From an uncultured Lachnospiraceae bacterium (GTDB lineage Bacteria; Bacillota; Clostridia; Lachnospirales; Lachnospiraceae): DNA of 64,000 bases. The stretch lies in contig CAMEIX010000002.1 of assembly GCA_945919075.1 (NCBI GenBank), positions 124,001 to 188,000 of the forward strand. Reading direction: 5' to 3'. Shown here piece by piece: positions 43,149 through 50,984 of this stretch. Positions within the stretch are counted from its first letter, which is position 1. Each line of letters starts with the position of its first letter. The notes under the pieces were generated by a model that made no database searches, had not been told where the DNA came from, and saw nothing but the letters and a program-made list of their open reading frames with translations. A program made the translations under genes and the position numbers.

Positions 43149-44018
43149 ATGAAACAGTTTGTAAAGTATTTTTCCTGGTTATTTATTCTCCTTGGTGTTG
43201 TATCCGTTGTTTTTGTAATTGTATTTATAATACATAGCACCCAAAAAGTGGCTGATACCAGAAATGATGCCGCACCTTCCAGACGGGTATACGACTATGC
43301 GGATGTGCTTACAGATTCCGAAGAGAAAGAATTAGAGATACTCATACGGGAAAGTGAGGAAAAAATCCGTTGTGATCTGGTTCTTGTGACAATTGATGAA
43401 CCGATTATTGAACAGTATGGATATACATCCAATACGGATGCTGCATGGAATTTCAGCATGATGAATTATGCGGATGATTTCTATGATAATAATAATTTCG
43501 GGTATGATAAAATCCATGGGGACGGCGCATTGTTACTGGATAATCAGTATCTTGCAGGTACAAGTGATTCCCAGGCAGGAAGCTGGCTTTCCACCTGTGG
43601 CAGGGTTTATAAGCGATTTTCCTCGAGTATGATTGATGATGTTTTAGATGATGTAGACCGTTACATAGGTTACGATCCATTTAAGGCTTATAAGGCTTAT
43701 GTCGAATCGGTAACTAAGAAGATGCTTAAGGAGAACGATCCTTTTATTCCGTTCCCGCTTGTGGTAATCGTTCCCTTTATTATTTCGGGAGTTTTCATTG
43801 CCACACATCTGAAAAATAAAGAAGGAGACCGTACCACCACATCCAATACCTATGTGGAGCCGAACAGCATTCATTTTAATGTAAGAACAGATGAACTGAT
43901 AAACAGTCACGTTACCAGTGTTGTGATTTCTTCGGGAAGCAGCGGAGGTGGCGGCGGTGGCGGTGGACACAGAAGCAGCGGTGGTGTAAGCCATGGCGGC
44001 GGTGGCCACAGAAGATAG
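43149..44018 (+). CDS. TPM-domain membrane protein
   Basis: The 289-residue protein has an N-terminal transmembrane helix (about 8-28), then a TPM-type domain (about 45-195; VYDYADVLTDSEEKELEILI, DLVLVTIDEP). A second transmembrane helix (about 205-222) and a Gly/Ser/His-rich tail follow (GGGGGGG, GGVSHGGGGHRR). TPM domains occur in photosystem II repair proteins and in bacterial membrane-maintenance proteins. It likely works with the zinc-ribbon protein 9 bp upstream. Confidence 0.85.
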   Translation: MKQFVKYFSWLFILLGVVSVVFVIVFIIHSTQKVADTRNDAAPSRRVYDYADVLTDSEEKELEILIRESEEKIRCDLVLVTIDEPIIEQYGYTSNTDAAWNFSMMNYADDFYDNNNFGYDKIHGDGALLLDNQYLAGTSDSQAGSWLSTCGRVYKRFSSSMIDDVLDDVDRYIGYDPFKAYKAYVESVTKKMLKENDPFIPFPLVVIVPFIISGVFIATHLKNKEGDRTTTSNTYVEPNSIHFNVRTDELINSHVTSVVISSGSSGGGGGGGGHRSSGGVSHGGGGHRR

Positions 44019-44032
44019 AAAAAAATTGCAAT

Positions 44033-44068
44033 AAAAAAACACCCACATGACGGTATGGGTGTTTTTTT
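44033..44068. terminator. Bidirectional terminator between the TPM gene and rpsT
   Basis: ACACCCA/TGGGTGT extended by A-tract/T-tract pairing (44033-44045 with 44056-44068), loop of 10 nt, serves both convergent genes. Confidence 0.88.
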
Positions 44069-44079
44069 TATATAAAAAA

Positions 44080-44343
44080 TTATGCCATCTTGTTTACAGC
44101 AACTGCTAAACGAGATACTTTTCTGGAAGCATTGTTTTTGTGGTATACTCCCTTAGAAGTAGCAGCATCGATCTCGCTTGTTGCAGCAAGTAATGCAGCA
44201 TCAGCCGCAGCCTTATCACCGGATTCGATAGCAGCATATACTTTCTTGATTGCTGTCTTTACGCCGGATTTGATAGCTTTATTTCTATCAGCTTTAATTT
44301 GAGCTACAGTAATTCTTTTCTTTGCAGATTTGATATTAGCCAA
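44080..44343 (-). CDS. rpsT: 30S ribosomal protein S20
   Basis: The 87-residue basic helical protein is S20: MANIKSAKKRITVAQ opening, Ala/Lys-rich helices, and GVYHKNNASRKVSRLA. It binds 16S rRNA early in assembly. GGAGGTG lies before the ATG on the minus strand. It is divergent from gpr, the arrangement known from Bacillus. Confidence 0.98.
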   Translation of the reverse strand: MANIKSAKKRITVAQIKADRNKAIKSGVKTAIKKVYAAIESGDKAAADAALLAATSEIDAATSKGVYHKNNASRKVSRLAVAVNKMA

Positions 44344-44433
44344 GATCTACACCTCCATTTTCTATTTGATAGTTTGTAAGAAAATGTTCCATTTAGGCCA
44401 GACACGGACGACCAATGTAAACATACGCATATT

Positions 44434-44462
44434 ATACTAATAGAAATGCTAAAAAATGTCAA
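44434..44462 (-). promoter_or_regulatory. Predicted rpsT promoter
   Basis: On the minus strand TTGACA (44457-44462) lies 17 bp from TAGTAT (44434-44439), overlapping a TATAAT at 44431-44436. The leader before rpsT is about 80 nt. Confidence 0.6.
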
Positions 44463-44515
44463 TACATATTTCACGATTTTCTGTAAAAAATATTAGAAAA
44501 AAGGATGGTGAATCT

Positions 44516-45430
44516 ATGAATCATTTTCAGGCAAGAACGGACCTGGCACTGGAGGCACGGGAAAGTGTTTCTGATGCAGATTCTTCCTTACATGGGGTAA
44601 TTGTAAACGAGGAATATGATGAAGAAAAGGATATTCGCGTTACTACGGTTGATATTACCACAAAAAATGGTGCAAAAGCAATGGGAAAACCGATGGGAAG
44701 ATATGTAACCATTGAAACTCCAACATTATCAGAGGAGGATGAAGATTATCACAGGGAAATATCGGAGTGTATTGCAAGAATTATTCATACCATAATTCCC
44801 GGTAGAGAGGAAATGTCAGTATTGGTTGTAGGTCTTGGAAACCGGGAAGTCACGGCAGATGCTTTGGGTCCCCATGTTGTTGACAATCTTGCCATTAACC
44901 GTCATATGTTAATGGAATATGGAAAAGCCGCTTACGGGAATAAAAAAATGCATACACTGAGTGGACTGGAAACCGGTGTTATGGGGAAAACCGGGATGGA
45001 GGCAAGTGAAATTGTTAAGGGTGTTGTGAGCCAGATAAAACCGGATATTATCATTGCCGTGGATGCCCTGGCTGCCCGCAATACAAAAAGATTAAACCGT
45101 ACCATACAGATTACGGATACCGGAATTATGCCGGGAAGCGGAGTGGGAAATCATCGGAATGCACTTACAAAGAGTAATATGGGAATTCCGGTGATTGCAA
45201 TCGGTGTTCCGACGGTTGTGGATGGTGCCACAATCGTGATTGATGCATTTGAACGTTTATTCGAAGAAGAAAATAAAGTTTGTAACAGGGAATATATGGA
45301 AGAGTGCAGAAAGGCACTGCCGGAACTGAGTAATATGTATGTGACCTGCAAAGACATAGATGCCGTTATTAAAAGGGTCAGTTATACTCTGTCCGAAGGA
45401 CTCAATATAGCATTATCTGAAAAATCATAG
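44516..45430 (+). CDS. gpr: Germination protease GPR
   Basis: GPR degrades the small acid-soluble DNA-binding proteins of spores at germination. The 304-residue protein has the family opening NHFQARTDLALEARE, where the zymogen is autoprocessed, and the core segments VLVVGLGNREVTADALGP, TGMEASEIVKGVV, IIAVDALAARNTKRLNRTIQ and PGSGVGNHR. The frame is open from 44456, but AAGGATGGTG supports the ATG at 44516. It is direct evidence for an endospore former. spoIIP follows by 37 bp. Confidence 0.96.
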   Translation: MNHFQARTDLALEARESVSDADSSLHGVIVNEEYDEEKDIRVTTVDITTKNGAKAMGKPMGRYVTIETPTLSEEDEDYHREISECIARIIHTIIPGREEMSVLVVGLGNREVTADALGPHVVDNLAINRHMLMEYGKAAYGNKKMHTLSGLETGVMGKTGMEASEIVKGVVSQIKPDIIIAVDALAARNTKRLNRTIQITDTGIMPGSGVGNHRNALTKSNMGIPVIAIGVPTVVDGATIVIDAFERLFEEENKVCNREYMEECRKALPELSNMYVTCKDIDAVIKRVSYTLSEGLNIALSEKS

Positions 45431-45467
45431 CATATATTCTAAGAGATATGGTGTGATGGAGGAAAAT

Positions 45468-46622
45468 ATGTATTTATCAGATAAGATGCAAAAAACAGGA
45501 AAAAGAATATGTTTTGTTTTATTTGCATCCGTTCTTCTTTTTCTCCCTCAAGATACCGGGTATTCGGAAATGTTTTTCTTCCCATTATTATCTTATGCTG
45601 GTAAGAATAAGGAAACCAATATTTATTTTCCCCTCTATCAATATCAGACCATGCAGATGAAAGACACGAATTATTTAGCACTATCCAAGTCAGAAATGAC
45701 ATTTCCCGAAGAGGATGTTTGGAATCAGAGCGAGGAATCGGGTGACGGAGAATCCGAAGAAGAGCAATATGTACCGGCTTTTTTTAAAGAACATAGCTTT
45801 TTTTCGGAAGAATCTGTTCCCTGTTTTCAGGATACCTTTTCCTTTACGAAACATGAAAAACAGGAAGAATATGATTTGTCACAGTTTCGGGAATACGAAA
45901 CACTTCTGCAAAGCTTTTATACCATTGATGCAGATTGCCTGGCAGGTGTGGACTTGTTCAATGTTGAGAATCTAAACGGCAGGGACTTAAGATTAGAAAA
46001 AAAGGCAGAATCGCCGCAGATACTGATTTATCATACCCATTCGAAAGAAAGGTACAAAGAAACAGAGGAGGGAGAAAACGGCGGTGTAATAGAAGCCGGA
46101 GAACTGCTTGCAAAAATACTGCGGGAGGATTATGGTTATCAGGTTATTCATTGTACTGAAGAATTTGATACAGTGAGGGATGATGCCTATGCAAAAGCAT
46201 ACCCCAGACTGGAACAGATACTGTCTGAGAATCCCGGAATAGAAGTGGTTATTGATTTGCACCGCGACTCCGGAAATCCAAACCGTGAGATGACAATCGA
46301 TATGGATGGAGAAAAGTACGCCAGGTTTATGTTTTTTAACGGAATTTCAAGAAGTAAAAAACTGGGAAATATTGAATATCTGAAAAATGATAACCTGAAG
46401 GATAATCTGGCTTTTTCTTTTCAGATGCAGACAGTTTTGGGTGAGTACTATCCGGGACTTACCCGAAAGATATACATAAAGCAGTATCGCTATAACATGC
46501 ACTTATGTAAAAGAACACTTCTGATTGAATTGGGTGATGAAAATAATACTCTGGAAGAAGCAAAAAGATCCTGTTATCCCATCGCTCATGCACTGGATAT
46601 GGTTCTTGGCGGAGAAGAATAA
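45468..46622 (+). CDS. spoIIP: Stage II sporulation protein P
   Basis: SpoIIP is the membrane-anchored amidase/endopeptidase that thins septal peptidoglycan for engulfment, with SpoIID and SpoIIM. The 384-residue protein has an N-terminal transmembrane helix (about 12-30), a variable acidic region, and the amidase domain (about 180-380). That domain shows ILIYHTHSKERY, GVIEAGELLAKIL, VVIDLHRDSG and a C-terminal LIELGDENNTLEEA (metal-ligand His, Glu). GGAGG at 45458-45462 sets the start. gpr-spoIIP is the ancestral order. Confidence 0.95.
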   Translation: MYLSDKMQKTGKRICFVLFASVLLFLPQDTGYSEMFFFPLLSYAGKNKETNIYFPLYQYQTMQMKDTNYLALSKSEMTFPEEDVWNQSEESGDGESEEEQYVPAFFKEHSFFSEESVPCFQDTFSFTKHEKQEEYDLSQFREYETLLQSFYTIDADCLAGVDLFNVENLNGRDLRLEKKAESPQILIYHTHSKERYKETEEGENGGVIEAGELLAKILREDYGYQVIHCTEEFDTVRDDAYAKAYPRLEQILSENPGIEVVIDLHRDSGNPNREMTIDMDGEKYARFMFFNGISRSKKLGNIEYLKNDNLKDNLAFSFQMQTVLGEYYPGLTRKIYIKQYRYNMHLCKRTLLIELGDENNTLEEAKRSCYPIAHALDMVLGGEE

Positions 46623-46623
46623 T

Positions 46624-47322
46624 TTATCCCGCATCATTTTCTGCCATGCGGTATCCCACACCGATTTCCGTGAACACATGAACCGGCTGTGCCGGATTTT
46701 CTTCAATTTTTCTTCGGATGTTCGCCATGTTAACACGTAGAATCTGGTTATTGTCATCCATAAAGGGACCCCATATTTTTTCGATGATGGAAGAGTAGGT
46801 CATAACTTTTCCGGCGTTTTCCGATAAAAGACATAATAATTTATACTCAATCTGCGTTAAATGGACAGGTTCTTCGTTTAGCAGAACTAATCTTTTGTCG
46901 GTATCAATGGTAAAATTGAGGTGTTTGTAGACAGTACACGATCGGGTGGTTTTCTGATGGTGCCTTAAACAGGCACGAATACGTGCCAGAAGCTCACCGG
47001 AACCAAAAGGCTTCGTTATGTAATCATCTGCACCCATATCCAATGCCTTTACCTTATCAGATTCCTTGGTTCTTGCTGAAATCACAATAATGGGAATATC
47101 GGAAGAAGACTTGATTTTTTCAATGATTTCAAAACCATATATATCGGGAAGTCCTAAGTCAAGAAGAATTAAGTCAGGACATAAGGAAGCAGCAAGATTC
47201 AGCCCGCAGATGCCGGAAGTGGCAAATTCACTGCGGTAAGATGCACCTCTTAATATAGAGGCAATATACATGGCAATATTTTTTTCATCTTCAATGATTA
47301 AAATTTGTGGATTCAGGTTCAT
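46624..47322 (-). CDS. OmpR/KdpE-family response regulator
   Basis: The 232-residue regulator has a receiver with phospho-acceptor Asp55 (LILLDLGLPD), acidic pocket EDE at 11-13 and Lys in ITKPFG. A winged-helix OmpR-type DNA-binding domain follows (HLTQIEYKLLCLLSENAGKVMTYSSII, NQILRVNMANIRRKIE). The sequence is closest in flavour to KdpE. GGAG nine bases before the ATG at 47322 is preferred over the ATG at 47337. It overlaps the kinase gene by 32 bp, so it is translationally coupled. No kdp transporter genes are adjacent. Confidence 0.92.
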   Translation of the reverse strand: MNLNPQILIIEDEKNIAMYIASILRGASYRSEFATSGICGLNLAASLCPDLILLDLGLPDIYGFEIIEKIKSSSDIPIIVISARTKESDKVKALDMGADDYITKPFGSGELLARIRACLRHHQKTTRSCTVYKHLNFTIDTDKRLVLLNEEPVHLTQIEYKLLCLLSENAGKVMTYSSIIEKIWGPFMDDNNQILRVNMANIRRKIEENPAQPVHVFTEIGVGYRMAENDAG

Positions 47323-48019
47323 CTCTGGTTTCTCCAAATGGAAGTTTAATAATTATATCGGTACCGATATCGGTGTTAATACAGGAAATGGTACCCTTAT
47401 GTGCTACAATAATTTTTTTGCAGATACAGAAATTCATACGGATACATTTAAGAATACCCTTTGGCAGTTCCATACAAGGATTATTTTTAAATTCCGAGGC
47501 AAGCATATTGCGGCATTCGTCTGTTTCAACATTAGAAATACGAAGCTCTGTATAGTTTTCATCGTTTGTTATATTTATCAGAATCGGTTTGGTCCTGTCA
47601 GAGTATAAGTAGCTGCATTCAAACAGATTTATCAGTAATTGCTCCATAAGAAGTGCATCCATATAAAGGAATAGTACCTTATCCGGTACAGAAGCTTTGA
47701 CTACAATATCCGGATAGCGTAAAGTGATTTTATAGATTGCCTCCGAAATCACTTCTTCCAATGATTCCATCTCTATTCTCAATGGCAGCTGTCCATCCAT
47801 CATTTTTATTACAATCAGTAGATTCTCAAACATATTAAGCATTTGACTGGAATCATCAAGAATGGAAGATATGATAGAAGTTTTTTCTTCTTCGGTGAGC
47901 ATTGTTTTTTTTTCAAGATAAATGGTGCTGCTTCCGATGATGCCGGTCAGAATGCTACGGATATCATGGGAAAAGGAGCGCATAAGACAGTTATTTTCAC
48001 ATTTTTCTTTAGTATTCAT
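47291..48019 (-). CDS. Soluble KdpD-like histidine kinase with degenerate ATPase domain
   Basis: The 242-residue protein has no sensor domain or membrane segment. A DHp region with His18 (FSHDIRSILTGIIGSS) matches the KdpD H box. In the ATPase domain the N box reads LFECSYLYSD, lacking the usual Asn; no DxGxG G1 box is found where ISNVETDECRNM stands; the final ICKKIIVAHKGTI helix is present. ATP binding is therefore doubtful. It may be a pseudokinase or phosphatase for its regulator. GGAG seven bases upstream supports the start at 48019 over 48025. Confidence 0.82.
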   Translation of the reverse strand: MNTKEKCENNCLMRSFSHDIRSILTGIIGSSTIYLEKKTMLTEEEKTSIISSILDDSSQMLNMFENLLIVIKMMDGQLPLRIEMESLEEVISEAIYKITLRYPDIVVKASVPDKVLFLYMDALLMEQLLINLFECSYLYSDRTKPILINITNDENYTELRISNVETDECRNMLASEFKNNPCMELPKGILKCIRMNFCICKKIIVAHKGTISCINTDIGTDIIIKLPFGETRDEPESTNFNH

Positions 48020-48046
48020 TGGCATTCTCCACGAATTTTTTTTATT

Positions 48047-48075
48047 ATTATAATCCTATATCGAATCGCTTTCAA
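48047..48075 (-). promoter_or_regulatory. Predicted promoter of the kinase-regulator operon
   Basis: On the minus strand TTGAAA (48070-48075) and TATAAT (48047-48052) have a 17-bp spacer, a near-consensus sigma-A promoter. Confidence 0.75.
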
Positions 48076-48085
48076 GGTATTTGTC

Positions 48086-48102
48086 GTTAAAATATTGTTA
48101 AG
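48086..48102 (+). promoter_or_regulatory. Possible response-regulator site between divergent promoters
   Basis: GTTAAA (48086-48091) and GTTAAG (48097-48102) form a direct repeat with 11-bp period, the geometry of OmpR-family sites. It lies between the two divergent promoters. Confidence 0.35.
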
Positions 48103-48134
48103 ATTTTCAAAATCATACATTTTAGCGGATTAGA

Positions 48135-48163
48135 TTGTTTATATGGTCACGGTGTGATAGAAT
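48135..48163 (+). promoter_or_regulatory. Predicted promoter of the CPBP gene
   Basis: TTGTTT (48135-48140) and TAGAAT (48158-48163) have a 17-bp spacer, about 40 bp before the start codon. Confidence 0.5.
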
Positions 48164-48204
48164 CATGTAGGAAATAAGATGGATAGAAAAGGAGTCTGAT
48201 TAAG

Positions 48205-49029
48205 ATGGAAAGTATATATAGAAAAGAAAATATCACGGTAGGACAGAGAATCGGCTATTTTTTCTTAGCTGCATTACCTCCTGTGATTTGTATTACAGCA
48301 CAGTTTGTAATTCAGTTAGCAATATTATTATATGTAGGTTTAGATGAAGTTGCTCTCATGGAAAGCAGCACTTTCGCCACCTTTATCTATCATATCTTTG
48401 GAATTTGTTTTTTTGGTCTCTGGTACTATGTGATTTGTGTGAAAAAAGGTGCCAATGTTCCCAAGGAAAAAAAGAAAATCTCAGTGTTAGCATATGTTTT
48501 ATCCATACTTATGGGCATCGTACTATGCCTTTTTGCCAATGGTATTGTGGCTTTGGAATACAGAGTAGTGCCTTCCGTGGTAGAAGCTTATATGGAAATG
48601 GTGGAAAGGGCAGGTATGTTTCAAGATACCTTTTCCGTGATTGCAGCTGTTCTGTTAGCACCAGTGGGAGAGGAACTTTTGTGCAGAGGATTGACTTTAC
48701 ATTTTGCAAAAAAGGCTTTCCCAAAATTCTGGCAGGCAAATATTCTGCAGGCGGCATTGTTTGGTTTCATTCATTTAAACTGGGTTCAGGGAATATATGC
48801 ATTTGCAATCGGTCTTTGTCTGGGATATATGAGAGAAAATTATCAGTCCTTGGTTCCTGCCATACTAATTCATTTTACGGTAAACTTTTCCAGTACTTTC
48901 TGGATTGAAAAAGCTTTTGGCTGGATACCGAATACCTTGCTTTCCGATATCCTGTTGTTTGTGATACCTTTCGTAATGATTCTTTTCATGGTTTTTCTTG
49001 CGAAAAAGGAAAAACTTAAGAAATTGTAA
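48205..49029 (+). CDS. CPBP-family intramembrane metalloprotease
   Basis: The 274-residue membrane protein has about seven hydrophobic segments and the CPBP motifs: EELLCRGLTLHF (Glu-Glu and Arg) and FGFIHLNW (His), then a third motif near AILIHFTVNFSS. The substrate is unknown. It lies between the two-component genes and the transport operon, on the same strand as the latter, and its last codons form part of the phased repeats preceding that operon. AAAGGAG precedes the ATG. Confidence 0.88.
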   Translation: MESIYRKENITVGQRIGYFFLAALPPVICITAQFVIQLAILLYVGLDEVALMESSTFATFIYHIFGICFFGLWYYVICVKKGANVPKEKKKISVLAYVLSILMGIVLCLFANGIVALEYRVVPSVVEAYMEMVERAGMFQDTFSVIAAVLLAPVGEELLCRGLTLHFAKKAFPKFWQANILQAALFGFIHLNWVQGIYAFAIGLCLGYMRENYQSLVPAILIHFTVNFSSTFWIEKAFGWIPNTLLSDILLFVIPFVMILFMVFLAKKEKLKKL

Positions 49030-49050
49030 GAATCGTAATAAATTCTTAAG
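49011..49050 (+). promoter_or_regulatory. Four 10-bp-phased repeats upstream of the transport operon
   Basis: Read in rows of ten, 49011-49050 gives AAAACTTAAG, AAATTGTAAG, AATCGTAATA and AATTCTTAAG: one helical turn per copy, ending at the -35 element. CTTAAGAA (49015-49022)/TTCTTAAG (49043-49050) is also a perfect inverted repeat. It overlaps the end of the CPBP gene. An activator site for the nearby OmpR-type regulator is the simplest reading, by inference. Confidence 0.5.
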
Positions 49051-49080
49051 ATGACAAACACAATATCTATGGGGTATACT
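49051..49080 (+). promoter_or_regulatory. Predicted promoter of the transport operon
   Basis: ATGACA (49051-49056) and TATACT (49075-49080) are 18 bp apart, 45 bp before the first permease gene. The -35 is weak, consistent with activator dependence. Confidence 0.55.
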
Positions 49081-49125
49081 ATTGTTGTAGAACAAAATAC
49101 TGAATATTGAAACCGGGAGGGCTTT

Positions 49126-50025
49126 ATGAAAGCCTTAAAAAAGAATAGAAAGAAAATCAGTAAAAAACTAAAGAGACAGAAAATAAGTTCGGCGTTTTAC
49201 ATAGCACCGAGCTTAATTGGCGTGTTGTTCTTTTTTATTCTTCCGTTTCTGGTGGTTATTTTCTATTCCGTGGTGGATAACCCAATCAGTAAGAATTTTG
49301 TGGGGCTGGAAAATTTTGTCAAGGTAATTAAAAATGAGGCTTTTCGAACGGCCGTTAAGAATACGGCAATGTTTTCTGCGGTTGCGGTTCCGCTTGCCGT
49401 GGTTTTATCCCTGTTTCTGGCAATGGTACTAAACTCCAAGATGCCTTTTAGAAGCCAGTTTCGTACCTTCTTCCTAAGTCCGTTAATGGTTCCGGTTGCC
49501 TCCATCGTTTTAATCTGGCAGGTGCTATTTGACTATAACGGTGCGGTGAATGAATTTCTTCTATCGATCGGAGCTGACAAAATTGACTGGATGAAGTTTG
49601 AGCTTTCGCAGTTGGTTGTCATTATTCTGTTTTTGTGGAAAAACTTAGGGTATAACATGATTCTTTTTATGGCTGCACTTGCAAGCGTGCCACATGACAT
49701 GATAGAAGTGGCAAGTCTGGAGGGTGCTTCTTCCTGGCAGATTTTTATACATATTAAACTTCGTTACATGTCGTCTACCATTTTATTTGTAACGATTATG
49801 TCCTTAATCAGTTCCTTTAAGGTTTTCCGCGAGGTTTATTTATTGACAGGGGATCATCCTTATCCGTCCATTTATCTGTTGCAGCATTTCATGAATAATG
49901 CATTTGCGAGTCTGGATTATCAGAGACTTTCGGCGGCTGCCATTCTGATGTCACTCGTGATGATTGTTCTGATTGGTATTTTATTTATTACGGAAAATCA
50001 TTTCGGAAAGGATATGGAAGGATGA
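49126..50025 (+). CDS. MalF/UgpA-type ABC transporter permease
   Basis: The 299-residue protein has about six transmembrane helices and the binding-protein-dependent permease fold, with the EAA loop EVASLEGASSWQIFIHIKLRYM that contacts the ATPase. It is the first of two carbohydrate-uptake-1-type permeases in the operon. GGGAGGG precedes the ATG, and the next gene overlaps by 4 bp. The N-terminus is unusually basic (Lys-rich, residues 1-25). The substrate is not deducible. Confidence 0.93.
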   Translation: MKALKKNRKKISKKLKRQKISSAFYIAPSLIGVLFFFILPFLVVIFYSVVDNPISKNFVGLENFVKVIKNEAFRTAVKNTAMFSAVAVPLAVVLSLFLAMVLNSKMPFRSQFRTFFLSPLMVPVASIVLIWQVLFDYNGAVNEFLLSIGADKIDWMKFELSQLVVIILFLWKNLGYNMILFMAALASVPHDMIEVASLEGASSWQIFIHIKLRYMSSTILFVTIMSLISSFKVFREVYLLTGDHPYPSIYLLQHFMNNAFASLDYQRLSAAAILMSLVMIVLIGILFITENHFGKDMEG

Positions 50026-50969
50026 GTACGGAAACAACGGCACTTACTCCCTTGGAGCGGAAAGCGAAAAGAAGAGTAAAGAGAAAAAAGAGAATAGAAG
50101 TATTTAAAATTACGATTAGGACACTGATTGCGGCATTTTTTGCCTTTATATTCCTGATGCCGATTATCTTAACGATTACCAATTCCTTTATGTCGGCATC
50201 GGAGATTTCGTCCAATTACGGGCAGGTTTTTGCAACCACGGACAATGGCGGCAAGGTTTATGTATCCGAGAAGGTGAACCTGAAATTTATTCCGGATATG
50301 GTTTCCTTCAGCCAGTACAGCACAGTGCTCTTAAAAAGTCCGGAATACCTTTTGAAATTCTGGAATTCCGTAATACTTGTGGGACCCATCGTTTTCTTTC
50401 AGTTGCTTGTGGCAAGCCTTGCGGCATATGGCTTTTCCAGATATCGGGGCAGAATCCGGGAGATTATATTTTTTTCCTATATTATATTGATGTTAATGCC
50501 ATATCAGGTCACTTTAGTTCCGAACTATCTGGTATCAAACTGGCTGAAACTGATTGATACCAACTGGGCCATCTGGCTGCCGGGTATTTTTTCACCCTTT
50601 GCTGTTTTTCTTCTTACTAAATTCATGAGGAGAATTCCGACATCGGTTATTGAGGCAGCGCAGATTGACGGAGCTAAGGAGAGCCAGATTTTCAGGCGGG
50701 TGTGTCTGCCGCTTTGTAAGGGAGCCATATGCTCGGCGGCAATTCTGATTTTTATTGATTACTGGAATATGGTGGAACAACCACTGATTTTGTTATCCAA
50801 TGCTGAAAAGCATCCGCTTTCCGTTTTCTTAAGTAAAATAAATGCCGGAGAAATCGGATTAGCATTTGCGGTAGCGACAATTTATATGGTTCCCAGTCTG
50901 TTGGTATTTTTATACGGGGAAGATTATCTGGTAGAAGGTATTACCTACCAGGGCGGAATAAAAGGTTAA
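50022..50969 (+). CDS. MalG-type ABC transporter permease
   Basis: The 315-residue partner permease has about six transmembrane helices and an EAA loop (VIEAAQIDGAKESQIFRRVCLPLCKG). Compared with MalG proteins it ends at GEDYLVEGITYQGGIKG, the usual C-terminal signature. A larger extracytoplasmic loop between helices 1 and 2 (about residues 55-105) is notable. It overlaps the preceding gene (ATGA). No ATP-binding subunit is encoded nearby, so a shared MsmK-like ATPase from elsewhere is probably used. Confidence 0.93.
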   Translation: MSTETTALTPLERKAKRRVKRKKRIEVFKITIRTLIAAFFAFIFLMPIILTITNSFMSASEISSNYGQVFATTDNGGKVYVSEKVNLKFIPDMVSFSQYSTVLLKSPEYLLKFWNSVILVGPIVFFQLLVASLAAYGFSRYRGRIREIIFFSYIILMLMPYQVTLVPNYLVSNWLKLIDTNWAIWLPGIFSPFAVFLLTKFMRRIPTSVIEAAQIDGAKESQIFRRVCLPLCKGAICSAAILIFIDYWNMVEQPLILLSNAEKHPLSVFLSKINAGEIGLAFAVATIYMVPSLLVFLYGEDYLVEGITYQGGIKG

Positions 50970-50984
50970 TGCAGGAGGATTAAA

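Noticed and set aside
46624-48019. Genuine KdpDE potassium-response system
   Set aside because: The kinase lacks the large KdpD sensor and membrane part, and there are no kdpABC genes; only family resemblance remains.
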